NCBI GenBank assembly: GCA_028554795.2
Contig: CM068839.1
Location: 89,004,182 to 89,068,181 of the forward strand
Origin: Sinohyriopsis cumingii
Taxonomy: Eukaryota; Mollusca; Bivalvia; Unionida; Unionidae
Direction of reading: 5' to 3'
DNA length: 64,000 nucleotides
Part shown: piece after piece, positions 29,784-40,640 of the stretch
Layout of the letters: each line of letters opens with the position of its first letter
Position numbering within the stretch: the stretch's first letter is position 1
Position numbers and translations under genes: made by a program
Notes under the pieces: generated by a model
Told to the model about the DNA's origin: nothing
Database searches by the model: none
What the model saw: the letters and a program-made list of their open reading frames with translations, nothing else

Positions 29784-30265
29784 AAACATGACCTTTAAAG
29801 TGTTGGTAAAAAGCAATTTGATATAACAATACTATTTTCATATCAAATTGTGATCCGCCTCAGGAATACGCTCATATAAACATTATTGAAGCTGTGTGCT
29901 GCCTATTCCAGGCCTATAGATCAATGATAAATTTCCACTCATTAATCATTAGTGACATATGAAAATAATGAAAAAAGTATTAATTTATCTCCTTTTTATA
30001 ACTGATTCTAATATGGCACACAATTTCATTGCAATCATTTATGTTGTCTGTTCCTACTCCCCTCTCATGCATAAGGAACAAAATACGCGAAAATCTAGAG
30101 AGAGAAAGCGAATTAGGGCTGGATGAAAACTTAAAAACTAAACTTATACCATGTAACCTATAGGAATAGGGTAAGTTGTAACGGTATGTGTACACTTTGC
30201 ATTTTATGCTTTATTGTTGTCGTTGTTGTTGGTTTTGTAAACCTATCACAATGTTCTAAAAATCG
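27588..30265. other. No clear gene; (TA)n tract and one weak coding-like remnant
   Basis: Mostly A+T-rich DNA. A (TA)n microsatellite lies at 29736-29778. On the plus strand a basic stretch at 28777-28987 is open for about 70 codons (RLKKKQQIAAQKTKT... FTIKEVRQLPN...) without an ATG, and a short frame precedes it at 28541-28651. They may be remnants of a transposon protein, but no family was recognised. Nothing else was identified. Confidence 0.4.
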
Positions 30266-31290
30266 ATAGTAGTGAATAGGGATACTATAGGGTCTAGGGG
30301 ACTTGAATGTTAAAATAGGGTCTTTGTACCGTAGGGTCTATGTAAATTTAACAAGGAGAGCACAGAGTTTGTACCGTAGGGTCTAGGGGAATTTAACATG
30401 GGGAATGGGACTGTAGAGGGTCTAGGGGAATTTAACATGGGGAATGGGACTGTTGAGGGTCAATGGAAATTGAACATGGATGGGACTGTAGAGGGTCAAG
30501 GGAAATTTAACAAGGATGGGACTGTAGAGCGTCAAGGGAAACGGAACATGGTGGGACTGTAGAGCGCCAAGGGAAATTGAATATGGTGGGACTGTCTAGG
30601 GACAATGGGGAAAATTGTATAGGGCCTGTCTAGGCACAATGATGGTAGAGGGCCAAACACAACAGAGACAGAGACAGACATACACTAGTACAAGCGTGAG
30701 ATTTATATATAAAGCATTACCAAGACCTGAAATTTTGCTGGGGTGTTCAAAAATTTGCATAATTGTAATGATGCTATAAATAGCTATAATCAAGGAAAAG
30801 CTCAACGACAAAATGGATGTGACTAAAAGTAACGCTAAAATGACGAAATTGTCCCAGAATTTAAAGGAGAATAAACATATCCCCGAAAATTAAGTTACAA
30901 TGGTTTAGACTAAAATGGATAAACCTAGTAACTACTTACAATATTAACTTGTGTGACGATCGTGGATAAACACCCATGTATCTATTTATAGCTATAATCA
31001 GCTGAAATTCCTATGAAATCTCACTATCTATTTATAGCTACAACGTGTGGGAAATTCCTTTGGAAAACCCCACTATCTTTCTATAGCCTCAGCTTGAGTG
31101 ACGTTCCTGTTTATGAACTCTAGTATATATGTATAGCTACAACCTGTGGAAAACCCCAAGTCCATATTTATAGTCTAAAAATTTCCAGCGTCAGTGACGT
31201 CGCTGTACTGGACACTAGGGGATAAATGGCAACAGTGTTGCAAGTGGCTGACCTGAATACGCGCTGCTGTAGGTAGGTAGGTAGAATGTA
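30266..31290 (+). repeat. Foldback-family partial copy
   Basis: Begins with the same left-end pattern as the large inverted-repeat element (tagtagtgaata...ggggacttgaatgttaa). It continues with about eight imperfect units carrying 'ggtctaggggaatttaac' and 'gggactgtagag', then a central segment (about 30980-31290) with 'atttatagctacaacctgtgg', a TGACGTCG near-palindrome at 31195-31202, 'gtactggacactagggg' and 'gctgtaggtaggtaggta'. That central segment matches 51580-51880. No coding capacity. Confidence 0.65.
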
Positions 31291-31309
31291 TTTGATACAC
31301 GGAAGGGAG

Positions 31310-31962
31310 GGAAAACAAACCCAAATATACTATTCACACAAAACTTACACGAACACATACAAACGTAATATCTCCTATCCATACAAACGTACATGAACGC
31401 ATACAAACTCCAAATATACTATCTACACACGGGAGGAAGAAGAAAAAAAAACAAGCAAATATACTATCCACACAACGTACACGAACACACATACAGACAT
31501 ACACACACATACACACACACACACAGAGGGAAGAGGAAAAAAAACACCCCAAATATACTATCAACACAGAAGGGAGATAATACAAACCCCTAATATACTA
31601 TCTACACATGGAAGAGGAAGAATACAAATCCCATACCTACTATTCACACAGACCGCTCCGGTGACCTAGTGGTTAGAGCGTCCGCCTCGGGTGCGGGAGG
31701 TCGTGGGTTCGATCCCCGACTGAGTCATACCAAAGACTTACAAAATCGGTACTAACAGCTGCCTCGCTTGGCGCTCAGCATTAAGAGGTTAGTGTTAGGA
31801 CTGGTCGGCCCGGTGTCAGGATAATGTGACATCATGGGTGGGACATCATGCTACATGTCTGCGGCATGATGCCCCAGTGCTAGACATCACTATAAACTGC
31901 CACATTGCAGACATCGTAGCGATATGACTGAAAAATTGTTAAAGCTACGTTAAAAATCCAAA

Positions 31963-32008
<46 letters not shown>

Positions 32009-32280
32009 TTCACACAGAGCTGAGATGTAAAAAAATAAACCCCATATCTGCAATCCACGCAGAGGGAAGAAGAAACAAATAACCCAATGTACACTATCCT
32101 CAAAGAGGGAAGAGGAAAAAGCCATAATTTACTAACACACAGAGTTAAGAAGAAACCATTATACACTATCCACACGGAGTGAAGAAATAACCCTTTATAT
32201 ATACTATTAACATAGAGTGAAGAAAATAACGCATTATATTCCATCAACACAGAGTGAAGAAGAAAAAGATTTTTGAAAGC
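31310..32280 (+). repeat. Degenerate tandem repeat, 'actatccacacagag' unit
   Basis: Roughly 45-55-bp units built on 'atatactatccacacagag' + 'ggaagaggaaaaaaac', about 15-20 copies, interrupted by a SINE at 31651-31964. An (AC)n run follows the SINE at 31963-32007. The open frames here on both strands are by-products of the repeat. Confidence 0.75.
31651..31964 (+). mobile_element. tRNA-derived SINE, copy 1
   Basis: Starts gaccgctccggtgacctag. A pol III A box ('tagtggttagagcg', about 31668) and B box ('gggttcgatcc', about 31705) lie in a tRNA-like head. The body is about 230 bp and ends in an (AC)n tail. The 14 bases 'actattcacacaga' occur just before it and again right after the tail (about 32007-32020), fitting a target duplication, although the surrounding repeat contains the same word. 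A second copy lies on the minus strand at 59231-59529. Confidence 0.9.
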
Positions 32281-32686
32281 ACCTAAGCCCTCACCTGCAT
32301 TGACCACCTCTGCCAAACACCTACACCCAACCCTCACCCCCAACACTACAAAACCCATTTAACCAATTATTTTATGGCATCAGTGTGTGATTTTAGGAAA
32401 CATCAAGACACAAAATGATGGATGAATAGACTGACTATTGTTTATTGACTTGCATGCCTAAAGAGCGTGCGTGAAGGAAAACATCCTTCCATTTCAATTC
32501 TAACTAAAACATGATCCAGAGGGATAGAGAGAGGTGAAAGACACAATTTCATGAAATGTGGCAAAAAGAAAAAACGCCATCCTTATTATAGAAGACCAAG
32601 AGACACTTACGTTTTCTTTCTGGTCTATTCTCTTTTAGAAGGTAGTATGAAATTTCACATCAGGGCCAACGCATCGGCTCACATTG

Positions 32687-33110
32687 TCAATTTTTCCATT
32701 TCCATGTCTTCACTGGCACAAGTTCTTCCTCATCTTCAATTTCTTCTTCTTCTGAATCCCTCTCCTCTTTTTCGTCTTGTTTCTGTTTCTTCTCTTTTCT
32801 CTTAGGGCACTCTGAATCCCAGTGTCCTTTCTCCCGACAACGATAATAGGTATTTTGACTTTTGTTTCTCTTTCTTAGACGAAGCAGGTATTCTGGAGAC
32901 AAATACCCATTTACATTTGCAGATATAGCAAACTTCATCAGCACTTACACACTTTCGTATGACTCTCATCAAATCAACGACCAAAAGAGTAAGTTTTGTT
33001 GCCACTTTCGCCTGTGAATTATGCTTTCGTATGACTTTTAGCAAATATTTGACCAGCAGGTCGATCTGTGCTGACTCTTCCATCTTCTTGATCGTTTGAG
33101 AGTGGAATGA
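32687..33110 (-). pseudogene. Gag-like zinc-knuckle remnant
   Basis: Minus-strand frames carry a zinc-knuckle-like block (RCREKGHWDSECPKRK, near 32830) followed by a Lys/Glu-rich acidic tail (DSEEEEIEDEEEL). A helical upstream part contains LLVKYLLKVIRK. The pattern recalls the nucleocapsid end of LTR-element Gag proteins. It is fragmentary and broken, with no protease, reverse transcriptase or LTR nearby. Confidence is low because such Cys/His blocks are short. Confidence 0.35.
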
Positions 33111-33147
33111 ATACTCTGACTCTAAGACACTCTCCCTATATACAGGG

Positions 33148-33610
33148 ACCTGCTGCGTATGAAACCTAGTCAAATTTAATTTTGCAATAAGATGAAACGA
33201 TTTCATTGAGAAAGTAAAAGACAATGACGTGTCGTGTCGCCTCACACAAGAGCTGAAGTGTTAGCTCAAATCCGTGTCAGCGATTTCGAAGACGACATAA
33301 CTTAGCTTTAATCAATGCTCTCCAATTATGCCACAAAACCACGAGTCCTGATTCACGCCAAAAGAAATTTCGTTCGGTCCGTAAAATATAGTAACACATT
33401 TGAGAAACGCAAAAACGAACTTCCAGAAAACTGAGAACGACCGCTTACACCTACAACGTGAAATGTATGAGTTCAAGTAGTGCGTAAAACTTAGTCAAAT
33501 TAAATTTTTATAGTCAAGACGAAACGATCTATTTTCGAAGAAGAAAGCAGACACCAAGCGACAATGGCGATCCGTGTCTCACAACACTTTTCAAAATGTA
33601 TTATTAGAGT
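33148..33610 (+). pseudogene. Two decayed copies of the polymerase N-terminal region
   Basis: Two direct, unequal copies (about 33148-33480 and 33481-33610) each begin with 'aaacctagtcaaatttaatttt' or a near match and then 'gatgaaacgat'. This corresponds to the start of the polymerase fossil at 2590-2630. The first copy also keeps the 'cgcctcacaca' and 'cgaccgcttacacctac' stretches that match 2670 and 2850. They are broken and much older than the copies at 2604 and 6834. Confidence 0.6.
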
Positions 33611-33710
33611 TTTATTCTAGCGATCTGCACGGTTAAATTAAATGGTTTGCGTCAATGGTTTCTATTTGTAATTAAATTTTTGTACAAACGATATGTATGT
33701 AAGCGAAAGC

Positions 33711-33756
<46 letters not shown>

Positions 33757-33759
<3 letters not shown>

Positions 33760-34518
33760 TTACTGCATCTCAGACATCAAATATCGCAAACTTTTCCAGG
33801 TTCTATAATCCTGTTACTGAACTTGATCCTGGTATGCCAGCTTCCCCAAAGCAATATGAAATCGGATTATTGTCTTCTACTGTATGGCACTCTATGGCAC
33901 TCTATGGCAAATGTTAAAAGTAACGTTAACGACGATTTTATGTTCGGGGTGAAAACCAATGGCGTCATCGGGTGGACAGCTGTTAAAGATATCAGAAGGC
34001 GCATACAACGTAACATATATCAACAAAACAATAAAATATTTTATTACCACTCGTAGTAGTGGTACATCATCTAATAATTTCGAGATCATTCCGAATTACA
34101 ACACGTTACTAGCTATAAAAAAAACATTAAAAACAAATTTATTCTTACTAGCCAACACACAAATGGATCATTGTTAGGATTTAATAAACAGCATTATGAA
34201 TATGACACATCTGCGACAATATCATATGACAGTGAATCTAACGTCAACATCGCAAATGTAAACACAATATTGATTGACGGTTCGATTGTAAATGGGTCAA
34301 CTCGAGGTAGCCAGGAACAAACAATTTGTTCGTTTAGTCCTGATATTTCACCTGGTTTGCTAACGCAAGTTAATCAGAGACAAATACTATACTGTCCTGT
34401 TAGTAGTGAAAATCAAATATCATCTATCACGATCACACTTACCGATCAATCAGGTCGTCAGATTTATCTTAACATAGAAATTGCAACTTACTATTTGCAT
34501 CTGTGGTTGGTCAAGTGA
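33757..34518 (+). pseudogene. Fossil structural protein (old Polinton)
   Basis: Matches the structural protein at 17125-18489 of the young element. The N-terminal block has an ELDPG...YEIGLLSSTVW pattern, the middle SEGAYNVTYINK resembles TGSYEIEQLDK, and the C-terminal block CSFSPDISPGLL...ITLTDQSGRQI parallels YSFSPNVSPGYL...FKLTNQDGNLL. Broken. It is here the first gene, before the capsid block, whereas in the young element it follows the fibre. Confidence 0.75.
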
Positions 34519-34539
34519 CCATAGTGAACTAGCTGACCA

Positions 34540-34790
34540 AAGTCATTTTTATCAGACAATTTATATAACAAGTTGAAACAGCAAAACATTTATCACAAAA
34601 AATCGTAGGTGTTTTTATTGGGAATATATTCTCAAAGATAATCGAAAATATATATGTAATAGCACACAAAGTAGTATCAATCGCGTTAGACGCATCAAAA
34701 GCTTTTGCAACAGAAGCTGCATCTGCAGCATGAACAGCTATCTGACACAATGTCGTTGATACAGTCAAAGGTGTACCTGGTGTGCAAAGC
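34540..34790 (+). pseudogene. Fossil pVI-like protein (old Polinton)
   Basis: A plus-strand stretch with VGVFIGNIFSKIIENIYVIAHK and an Ala-rich amphipathic continuation resembles the segment of the 157-aa protein at 12211-12684 in composition and place, directly before the capsid gene. Broken. The minus-strand open frame over the same bases is a shadow. Confidence 0.45.
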
Positions 34791-34889
34791 ACACCAAGAT
34801 GTCCGGATATTAAGCAGTTTATTTCTGAAATAGCACCATCATCGTAAACAACACTTGCGATGATAACAACAACTTAAACATTGTTGTTT

Positions 34890-36480
34890 ACGGCAGGCGA
34901 AGAGATTGTTTGGAAACTTGTAACACGAGCTAAACCTCGGAGTGCTTCCACTCGGATTGACGTTGCTGCGTTTTAGGTAATTGTAAAAAAATCACGATTT
35001 TGCCTGACGATTACAATAAAAATGTCCATAAACAAATCATCTTGACCTTGCCGATGAGATAACCGTAGAAAATTCAGCAAAGGATTTCTAGTATATTGAA
35101 TATCTTGCGAAACCTCTAATGAGTCGAACAAGAACATTTCATATTCGAGATGAAGATGTGTTGTTACTTCCTCATAAAGCTGTTGTTGAAGTACAAGGAA
35201 GTATAATGACAAAAGCGACTCCTCCAGTCACGATTGTTGCTGCTGGTAATATATCACTAGTTAGTAACGGTTAGAGTTAATTCAAAAGCACTAGATACCA
35301 GATCGCAAATCAAACAGTCGAAGATATTTCGATGCACTTGCCGGCAGCAAGTACTATTCTTAATATTGTGTCATTCAGCGATGATTACTCGAGATAAGTT
35401 GCAACAAATATGATATGGTTCAAATATATTGGAAACGGAGAAGGTATTGCAATCAAGTTGAAAACCGGCATTGATGCTGATGCTGATATTTCAGTACAAA
35501 ATGGATTTATTCTAACACTAGCTGGTTCTAATACAGCAGCAAAACATACCGTATTAGCACTTACAGCACATGTGGCTGGTGGAGTCATTGTTTCAGCAGC
35601 AATAAGAAATGACCTTAATAATGCTCGGCGACCTAACTATAACGAGGGATATGCTTAACGAAAAGCGTTTGCAGAACTATAAAAATATTACTGTGATGCA
35701 TCCGTATGGACTTTACCGTGACTATAAGAAAGCATTTTGTGGTATCAAACATACACTTATACTTGACAGTGATGATCATAACGAACGATTGTCTGATGCA
35801 AGGTGGTGGTGCTGATCACCAATTTATGATTTTACGACTAGCATTATGGATACCCTGAGTTGTATAGTATCTGTTTCAAAACAAATAGAAATTAAGACGA
35901 TGTTAGCCGCTAACAGCAGAAAGATATATTTTGAACAGCACAAGGTTTATGAAATTGAAGTGGCAAATTCAACTGATAGCACATATAGAATAACAACAGC
36001 TCATAGTGAATAATTGCCGAGACATATATTCGTTGTGTTTCAAGAACAGGAAATTCGTGGCAGTCGGGAACAAATCTATTCTGTTTTGATACACCTAATG
36101 TAAGGGGAATATTCGTCAGAATAAACTGTAGGCAATATCCTGAACGAGCGATTGAATGTAACTTTACAAATGATAATACCAGAATCTGATCGCGTGCGTA
36201 ACGTACCTGATGGAGACGATGAAAAAGTATCAGGACGCTGATACTGGATCTCAGATATCGGTTGAAGAGTTTCTATCTCTTTACCCAATATTTTACTTTG
36301 CCGTGTCAAAGCACAGAGAACGAGCTATTGGATCAACAGCTGGTACTGAGGTAACGTGGACGTTATGAACTGTTCCAGGAGCTGCCGGTCCTCCAGTTGT
36401 TCTACAATATTACGCTTAAGCCCTTGTTACATCTGATAGATGTATAACACTAGACGCTATACGAGGTAGGATGACTGTAC
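34890..36480 (+). pseudogene. Fossil major capsid protein (old Polinton)
   Basis: Several blocks align with the capsid protein at 12700-14118: the HIRDEDVLLLPHKAVVEVQGSI stretch near 35140 (parallel to RYFLPSEAYIEVTGEI), YQIANQTVEDIS near 35295, a SFSDDYSR stretch near 35375 (parallel to ARYSDDFTR), and the YGLYRDYKKAFCGIKHTL stretch near 35705 (parallel to the FGFCRHFRKIIYGAKHTI block). Broken in many places. Confidence 0.8.
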
Positions 36481-36487
36481 ATGTTTA

Positions 36488-36910
36488 GTGATAACAGATA
36501 TTTTATCTGGTAAAATAATGAAACATATTTTGCATGATATTAACATGTCACAAGAACAAATACAAAAGCTAGCACGTGCTATAGCTAAACGTAAAAAAAA
36601 CTGTTCACTAAAAATAGATTTCAAAACTCAGCGCGTTCCAGGAATATTAACAAACTTACATCTTACACAACGACAAAAAAACAGAATTTTGAAAAACAAA
36701 CATTTTAAAATAAATATGTCAGTATCACAAATAACAACATTAGTGAGATCGAAAGTGATCCTTGGTGGATAAATCGCAGCTTCTTTAGCTCTAATACTAT
36801 TACCGAAGATATTACCTGGGATAGAAACGTTAAGCATAGCTGCAGCGTCAGGTGCAATATCAAGAGTTGCTAAAAGAACTGTATACAGAGACGGTATAAA
36901 ACAATTACTA
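36488..36910 (+). pseudogene. Fossil small two-repeat membrane protein (old Polinton)
   Basis: Carries the two related repeats MSQEQIQKLARAIAKR and LTQRQKNRILKNKHFKINMS seen in the 149-aa protein at 14152-14601, then a hydrophobic stretch with LALILLPKILPGI-like residues near 36785. It follows the capsid gene as in the young element. A GTGLIKVGL tail-like word occurs near 37037. Broken. Confidence 0.7.
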
Positions 36911-37115
36911 TAAATGGATCGCAGTTCAATTTTATATGATCAATTATTATAAACAATGCCAACAACACAAGCACGAAACACTCTTATGACAAGAAAAGAA
37001 GAACCAAAAGCACGAACCACAACGCGGTCAGGGACGGGTCTTATCAAAGTCGGACTTCAATAAGACTAGGACAAGGATTGATGTTACCGGGAACAAGATG
37101 AAATCGACTATATAT

Positions 37116-37120
37116 GAACC

Positions 37121-37192
<72 letters not shown>

Positions 37193-37197
37193 GGTTC
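37116..37197. repeat. (TA)n tract flanked by a 9-bp inverted repeat
   Basis: A (TA)n run of about 66 bases (37124-37189) is enclosed by gaacctgca and tgcaggttc, so the whole stretch is one long palindrome inside the old Polinton. It probably arose after the element decayed. Confidence 0.85.
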
Positions 37198-37374
37198 ATC
37201 GTAGTATTTTGCAAATAGATCTTCAGCAGATACGATTCCTAGCGGATCTCAACACAACTATGTATTTAAGCTTTTTTGCAATTTGCAAGTTTCCAAGCAT
37301 CAATAATTATCATAAAACGGTACATGGATCGTAAACGATATTAGCGTTAATTTTGATTGATATCAAGTATAAAA

Positions 37375-37626
37375 ATGACAACATATTGTCTCAAATGCAA
37401 AACCAAAACCACTAACGTCCAAGAAACAACAGAAACAACTGCTTATAACAGAAAAATGCTAAAACGTATATGTAATGTATGTGGTAAGAAAAACAGTATG
37501 TTCCTTAAACAAAATAAATCCGATCATACAACCACTGGTGGTTGTGCAATACAAACCCAGAGTGCTAGCATTCAACCAATAACGTCCGACGATAAAGTTA
37601 TTTTAATAAGCGACAAAAATAAATAA
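37375..37626 (+). pseudogene. Fossil zinc-ribbon protein (old Polinton)
   Basis: An 83-aa stretch from MTTYCLKCKTKT with a second knuckle CNVCGKK matches the zinc ribbon at 24125-24301 of the young element. The frame is well preserved compared with its neighbours. It precedes the PLA2 and integrase remains in the same order as in the young element. Confidence 0.75.
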
Positions 37627-37739
37627 AATGTAATTACAAAGATATGAACAAAGATTTGTACCTTGAACAAAATAAACTAGTTGCTTATTTCCAGCGTTAC
37701 AATCATCAAGATTTCATCAAATAAGGATTAAATATACAT

Positions 37740-38010
37740 GCAATTATTTTCAAATTACCAAAACCAAAGGGAGGTTGGACATTGCCAGGACATAAATATA
37801 CCGGTCCATGAAATCCACTTGATCAGCAACTCGATGAAAACGATAATCCACTACCGGGACAAGAACCTTACAATGCGGTTGATGCAATCGCGATATGTCG
37901 ATCGTGATCACGTCGACGACAAACTATGCTGCGATCAGGTCATGTTTGATGAGCTACAGGATATGAAACCGGATAGCATGCGAGACCAATTTGACAGAAA
38001 ACTAGTATAA
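37740..38010 (+). pseudogene. Fossil PLA2 (old Polinton)
   Basis: A plus-strand stretch with WTLPGHKYTGP followed by LDENDNPLPGQEPYNAVDAIA parallels the LPGYNYCGPGT and LNDNNQPNPGEDPVNAIDNA blocks of the PLA2 at 23793-24128. The active-site part is badly decayed. Broken. Confidence 0.7.
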
Positions 38011-38059
38011 GGTATTATTGGAGTAAAATATAAAGTTGGTGTCAGGATGCAAAGCATTA

Positions 38060-38530
38060 CATTTCCTGGTAAGCTTGCGTCAAATCAGCTCGTCCATGAA
38101 CTATACAGATTCATATAATATAAAAAAGGTCGTCGCAAACGCGGTCGGTGATATCTGGGCGATAAATCTCGCAAATGTGCAAAACATTGCACAGTATTGC
38201 GATGACAAATGGTACCAGTTTAATGCCATTGATGCATTTAGCAAATACGCATGTAGTGTTCCTGTTTCTGATAAAACTGGATCGACATTAACAAATGCGT
38301 TAGAAGATATTATTGTTAAGACGGAGCAAAACACAAATAAAATCTGGACCAACCATGGATCAGAGTTTTTTAATAAGCTGCTCGAGCAGTTTTTGAAACA
38401 AAAAAAATATAAAAGTAGTTGCTATCGAAGAAGTGATAAAACGACTAGGTAATCGAAGTTTGGTTAAATGGCGCGGTTGCGGTGATAGTTTTAGCAGTTG
38501 GATTCCAACTAGCGGAATCAAAGATCTTTG
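38060..38530 (+). pseudogene. Fossil DDE integrase with chromo-like tail (old Polinton)
   Basis: The rve core is visible as DIWAINLANVQN (38146) and YQFNAIDAFSKYACSVPVSDKTG, then IWTNHGSEFFNKLLEQFL. A C-terminal chromo-like block reads SLVKWRGCGDSFSSWIPTSGIKDL near 38455 (split: SLVKWRGC, FSSWIPT). This is the Polinton integrase layout. Broken in a few places. Confidence 0.85.
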
Positions 38531-38559
38531 ATTAGATCGTAGTAGATATTTCATATTTT

Positions 38560-40500
38560 AGCAGAACAGACGTACATTTAACGGGTCTGAATAACGATAT
38601 CAGATACTGTCTGCGATCTTCTGTTAAATCTGTCAACAAGTTTAAAAATTTTGCAAAAATAAAATTTTATTCTTTATTTTTTAGACGACCAATAACTTCA
38701 AGACCTCCAATATGCATATATGACTTAAGTATTTCCCAAACTATCTGATGCTCTGTGACTGTAAAATAAAATCATTTTGGCAAGATGATATTTGACATTA
38801 TATTGTGATTGCACTGAGACATAAACTTGTTCGTGCTGAGGTATAATACCGGTACCTGGTTCATTGACATGTTCATTATCAGGTACAGGAAACAACTATG
38901 TTTCTAGATCAAGTTGTTATTGTTCTACATGCCGGTGCGATGTTTCCAGTAGATTACAATCTTCAGTTTTATCTAGGTCATCTTGAAGATCATAAAATCG
39001 TTCAAATATATCATTTTTATCAGCCACATTATACATACAACTGTGATCTAATATGAATAACAAATATGCCAGATGAAGTATGAAGTATTGCGCGAGCCAA
39101 AGTCTTAAATATGAACTTGTTATTTGACGCGGTTAAAGTTTTCATGACCAATGATAAAACGGATCTCAAGCATGTTAATCTTTTCGTTGGGTATGATCCT
39201 TAATTGGCTTTTGGTGTACGATTAACAGATTCAATGGTATTGGAACTTGAAAAAGATTAAAATAATATTTGTCAGATATGACAGGGAAACTGTCGTGAAA
39301 TGGGTTCATCGTTGATATTCTAAAGTTTTATCAGTGATCAGCAATGTTGTTAAATAGTTGAATAACATGAGACGGTTTGTTGTTCGAGAAAATATTGTAA
39401 ACGCGTATCAACTTGAAGAAGCTATAAGAAACGTGTTTCATGGTGATGTTATTTCGATGACCCACTTCGCAGAAGAACGAGAAAAAAATAATCTTATTTT
39501 GCTCAGTAACATTGAACAAGATCACATGCTAAGACATGGTAAGATTTGGATTGATTACAACATAGACGCTTTAAACAAATATGTTAACTGCTGCTTGATA
39601 AACATTGATGCTGCCGCTATACTAAACAAGAAATCAGTATCGAAAGAAGATTCGATCACCGCTCGTTTTTGAAAAGGTAGATTTTGTAGTTCCAACAGCT
39701 TCATATTTTTCTGACATTGGATAAACATTAAGCTGTGTCGCTGCCGTTGAGATTTAATGAAATAATGTTTCTTCTCCTGTTCTAGAGCTAGTTGATGAAA
39801 CAGGCCTGGCGGGAATTTCAAAGTTGAATCATCCTCTTCCGCGTCCCGTATTTTCCATCTGTGACACAAGATCAATAGTTTTGAGACAATTATTGTTTTT
39901 AATTCCGTTTTTATGATCAATACGTTGGCGACTTAGGATGAGTCCATGAAAAATTTCAAACACAAAACGTTTTGATAATATAAAGTTTGATTAGTTTGTG
40001 TACCTCTAACCATAACCATCAAATATCCCATATTACCAAAACAACCAGTTTTTTTTCTTGTTCGTATTTTTCTGACTACACCTTATCCGTTAGCCTCATG
40101 CAAATAATATATCTGATGTGGGTTAAACTCCTCTCTCACATACAAATTTCCAAAGTCATTGTCGGTGACTTGATCATTGACATGATAAACTTGCGTTCCA
40201 GCTGGAATATCATCATTGTCCAGATAAAGTCGTGCAAGAACATGTCAGTGTACTTTACATCATCTTTAGACTTTACTTTAATCTTATATCCTTCTGATGT
40301 TAGATCCCAAAAGAAGCTTTAGCTTTGAGATTTATAATAACACCAAACTCATTGCCAGCGAATACGTTATATATTGAATGGCACCAAAATATTACCTGAC
40401 ACCTTGCAAGATCGTTTACGATGATAGGTCATTGGTATAAATTCGCCATCATATACTATAGGCTTTTCAAATCTCTATTTAGCAATTTCGTATCGTACTA
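38560..40500. other. Decayed Polinton interior, unassigned
   Basis: Lies between the fossil integrase and PolB. A plus-strand frame at 39358-39672 (FVVRENIVNAYQLEEAI..., LRHGKIWIDYNIDALNKYVNC) and a minus-strand frame at 39555-39920 look partly protein-like, but I recognise neither. A stretch near 39100-39300 faintly recalls the beta-rich N-terminus of Polinton polymerases. Confidence 0.35.
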
Positions 40501-40510
40501 TTAGCGAAAT

Positions 40511-40640
40511 TGTTGTTGTTGTAGGGTTTAACGCCATTTTTCAGCAAACGATAGGCTATACATGGCGGCCAGTATTAATGGTGGAGGAAGAACCCGGGAA
40601 AACCCCGGAGAGAACCACCGACCGACGAGAATGATGTCAT
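40511..40640 (-). mobile_element. SINE fragment, 'tttaacgcc' family
   Basis: Shares 'gtttaacgccatttttcagca', 'cgataggctataca' and 'ggaagaacccgg' with the SINE at 53904-54091 (words kept short). It keeps the (gtt)n tail side and the core but not the tRNA-like head. It lies within the old Polinton, so it is younger than that insertion. Confidence 0.8.

Noticed and set aside
31668-31715. tRNA gene
   Set aside because: A and B boxes are present, but the sequence continues into a SINE body with a simple-repeat tail and recurs at 59231-59529.
32687-33245. Complete Gag gene of an LTR element
   Set aside because: Only one degenerate zinc-knuckle-like block is visible, with no LTRs, protease or reverse transcriptase nearby.
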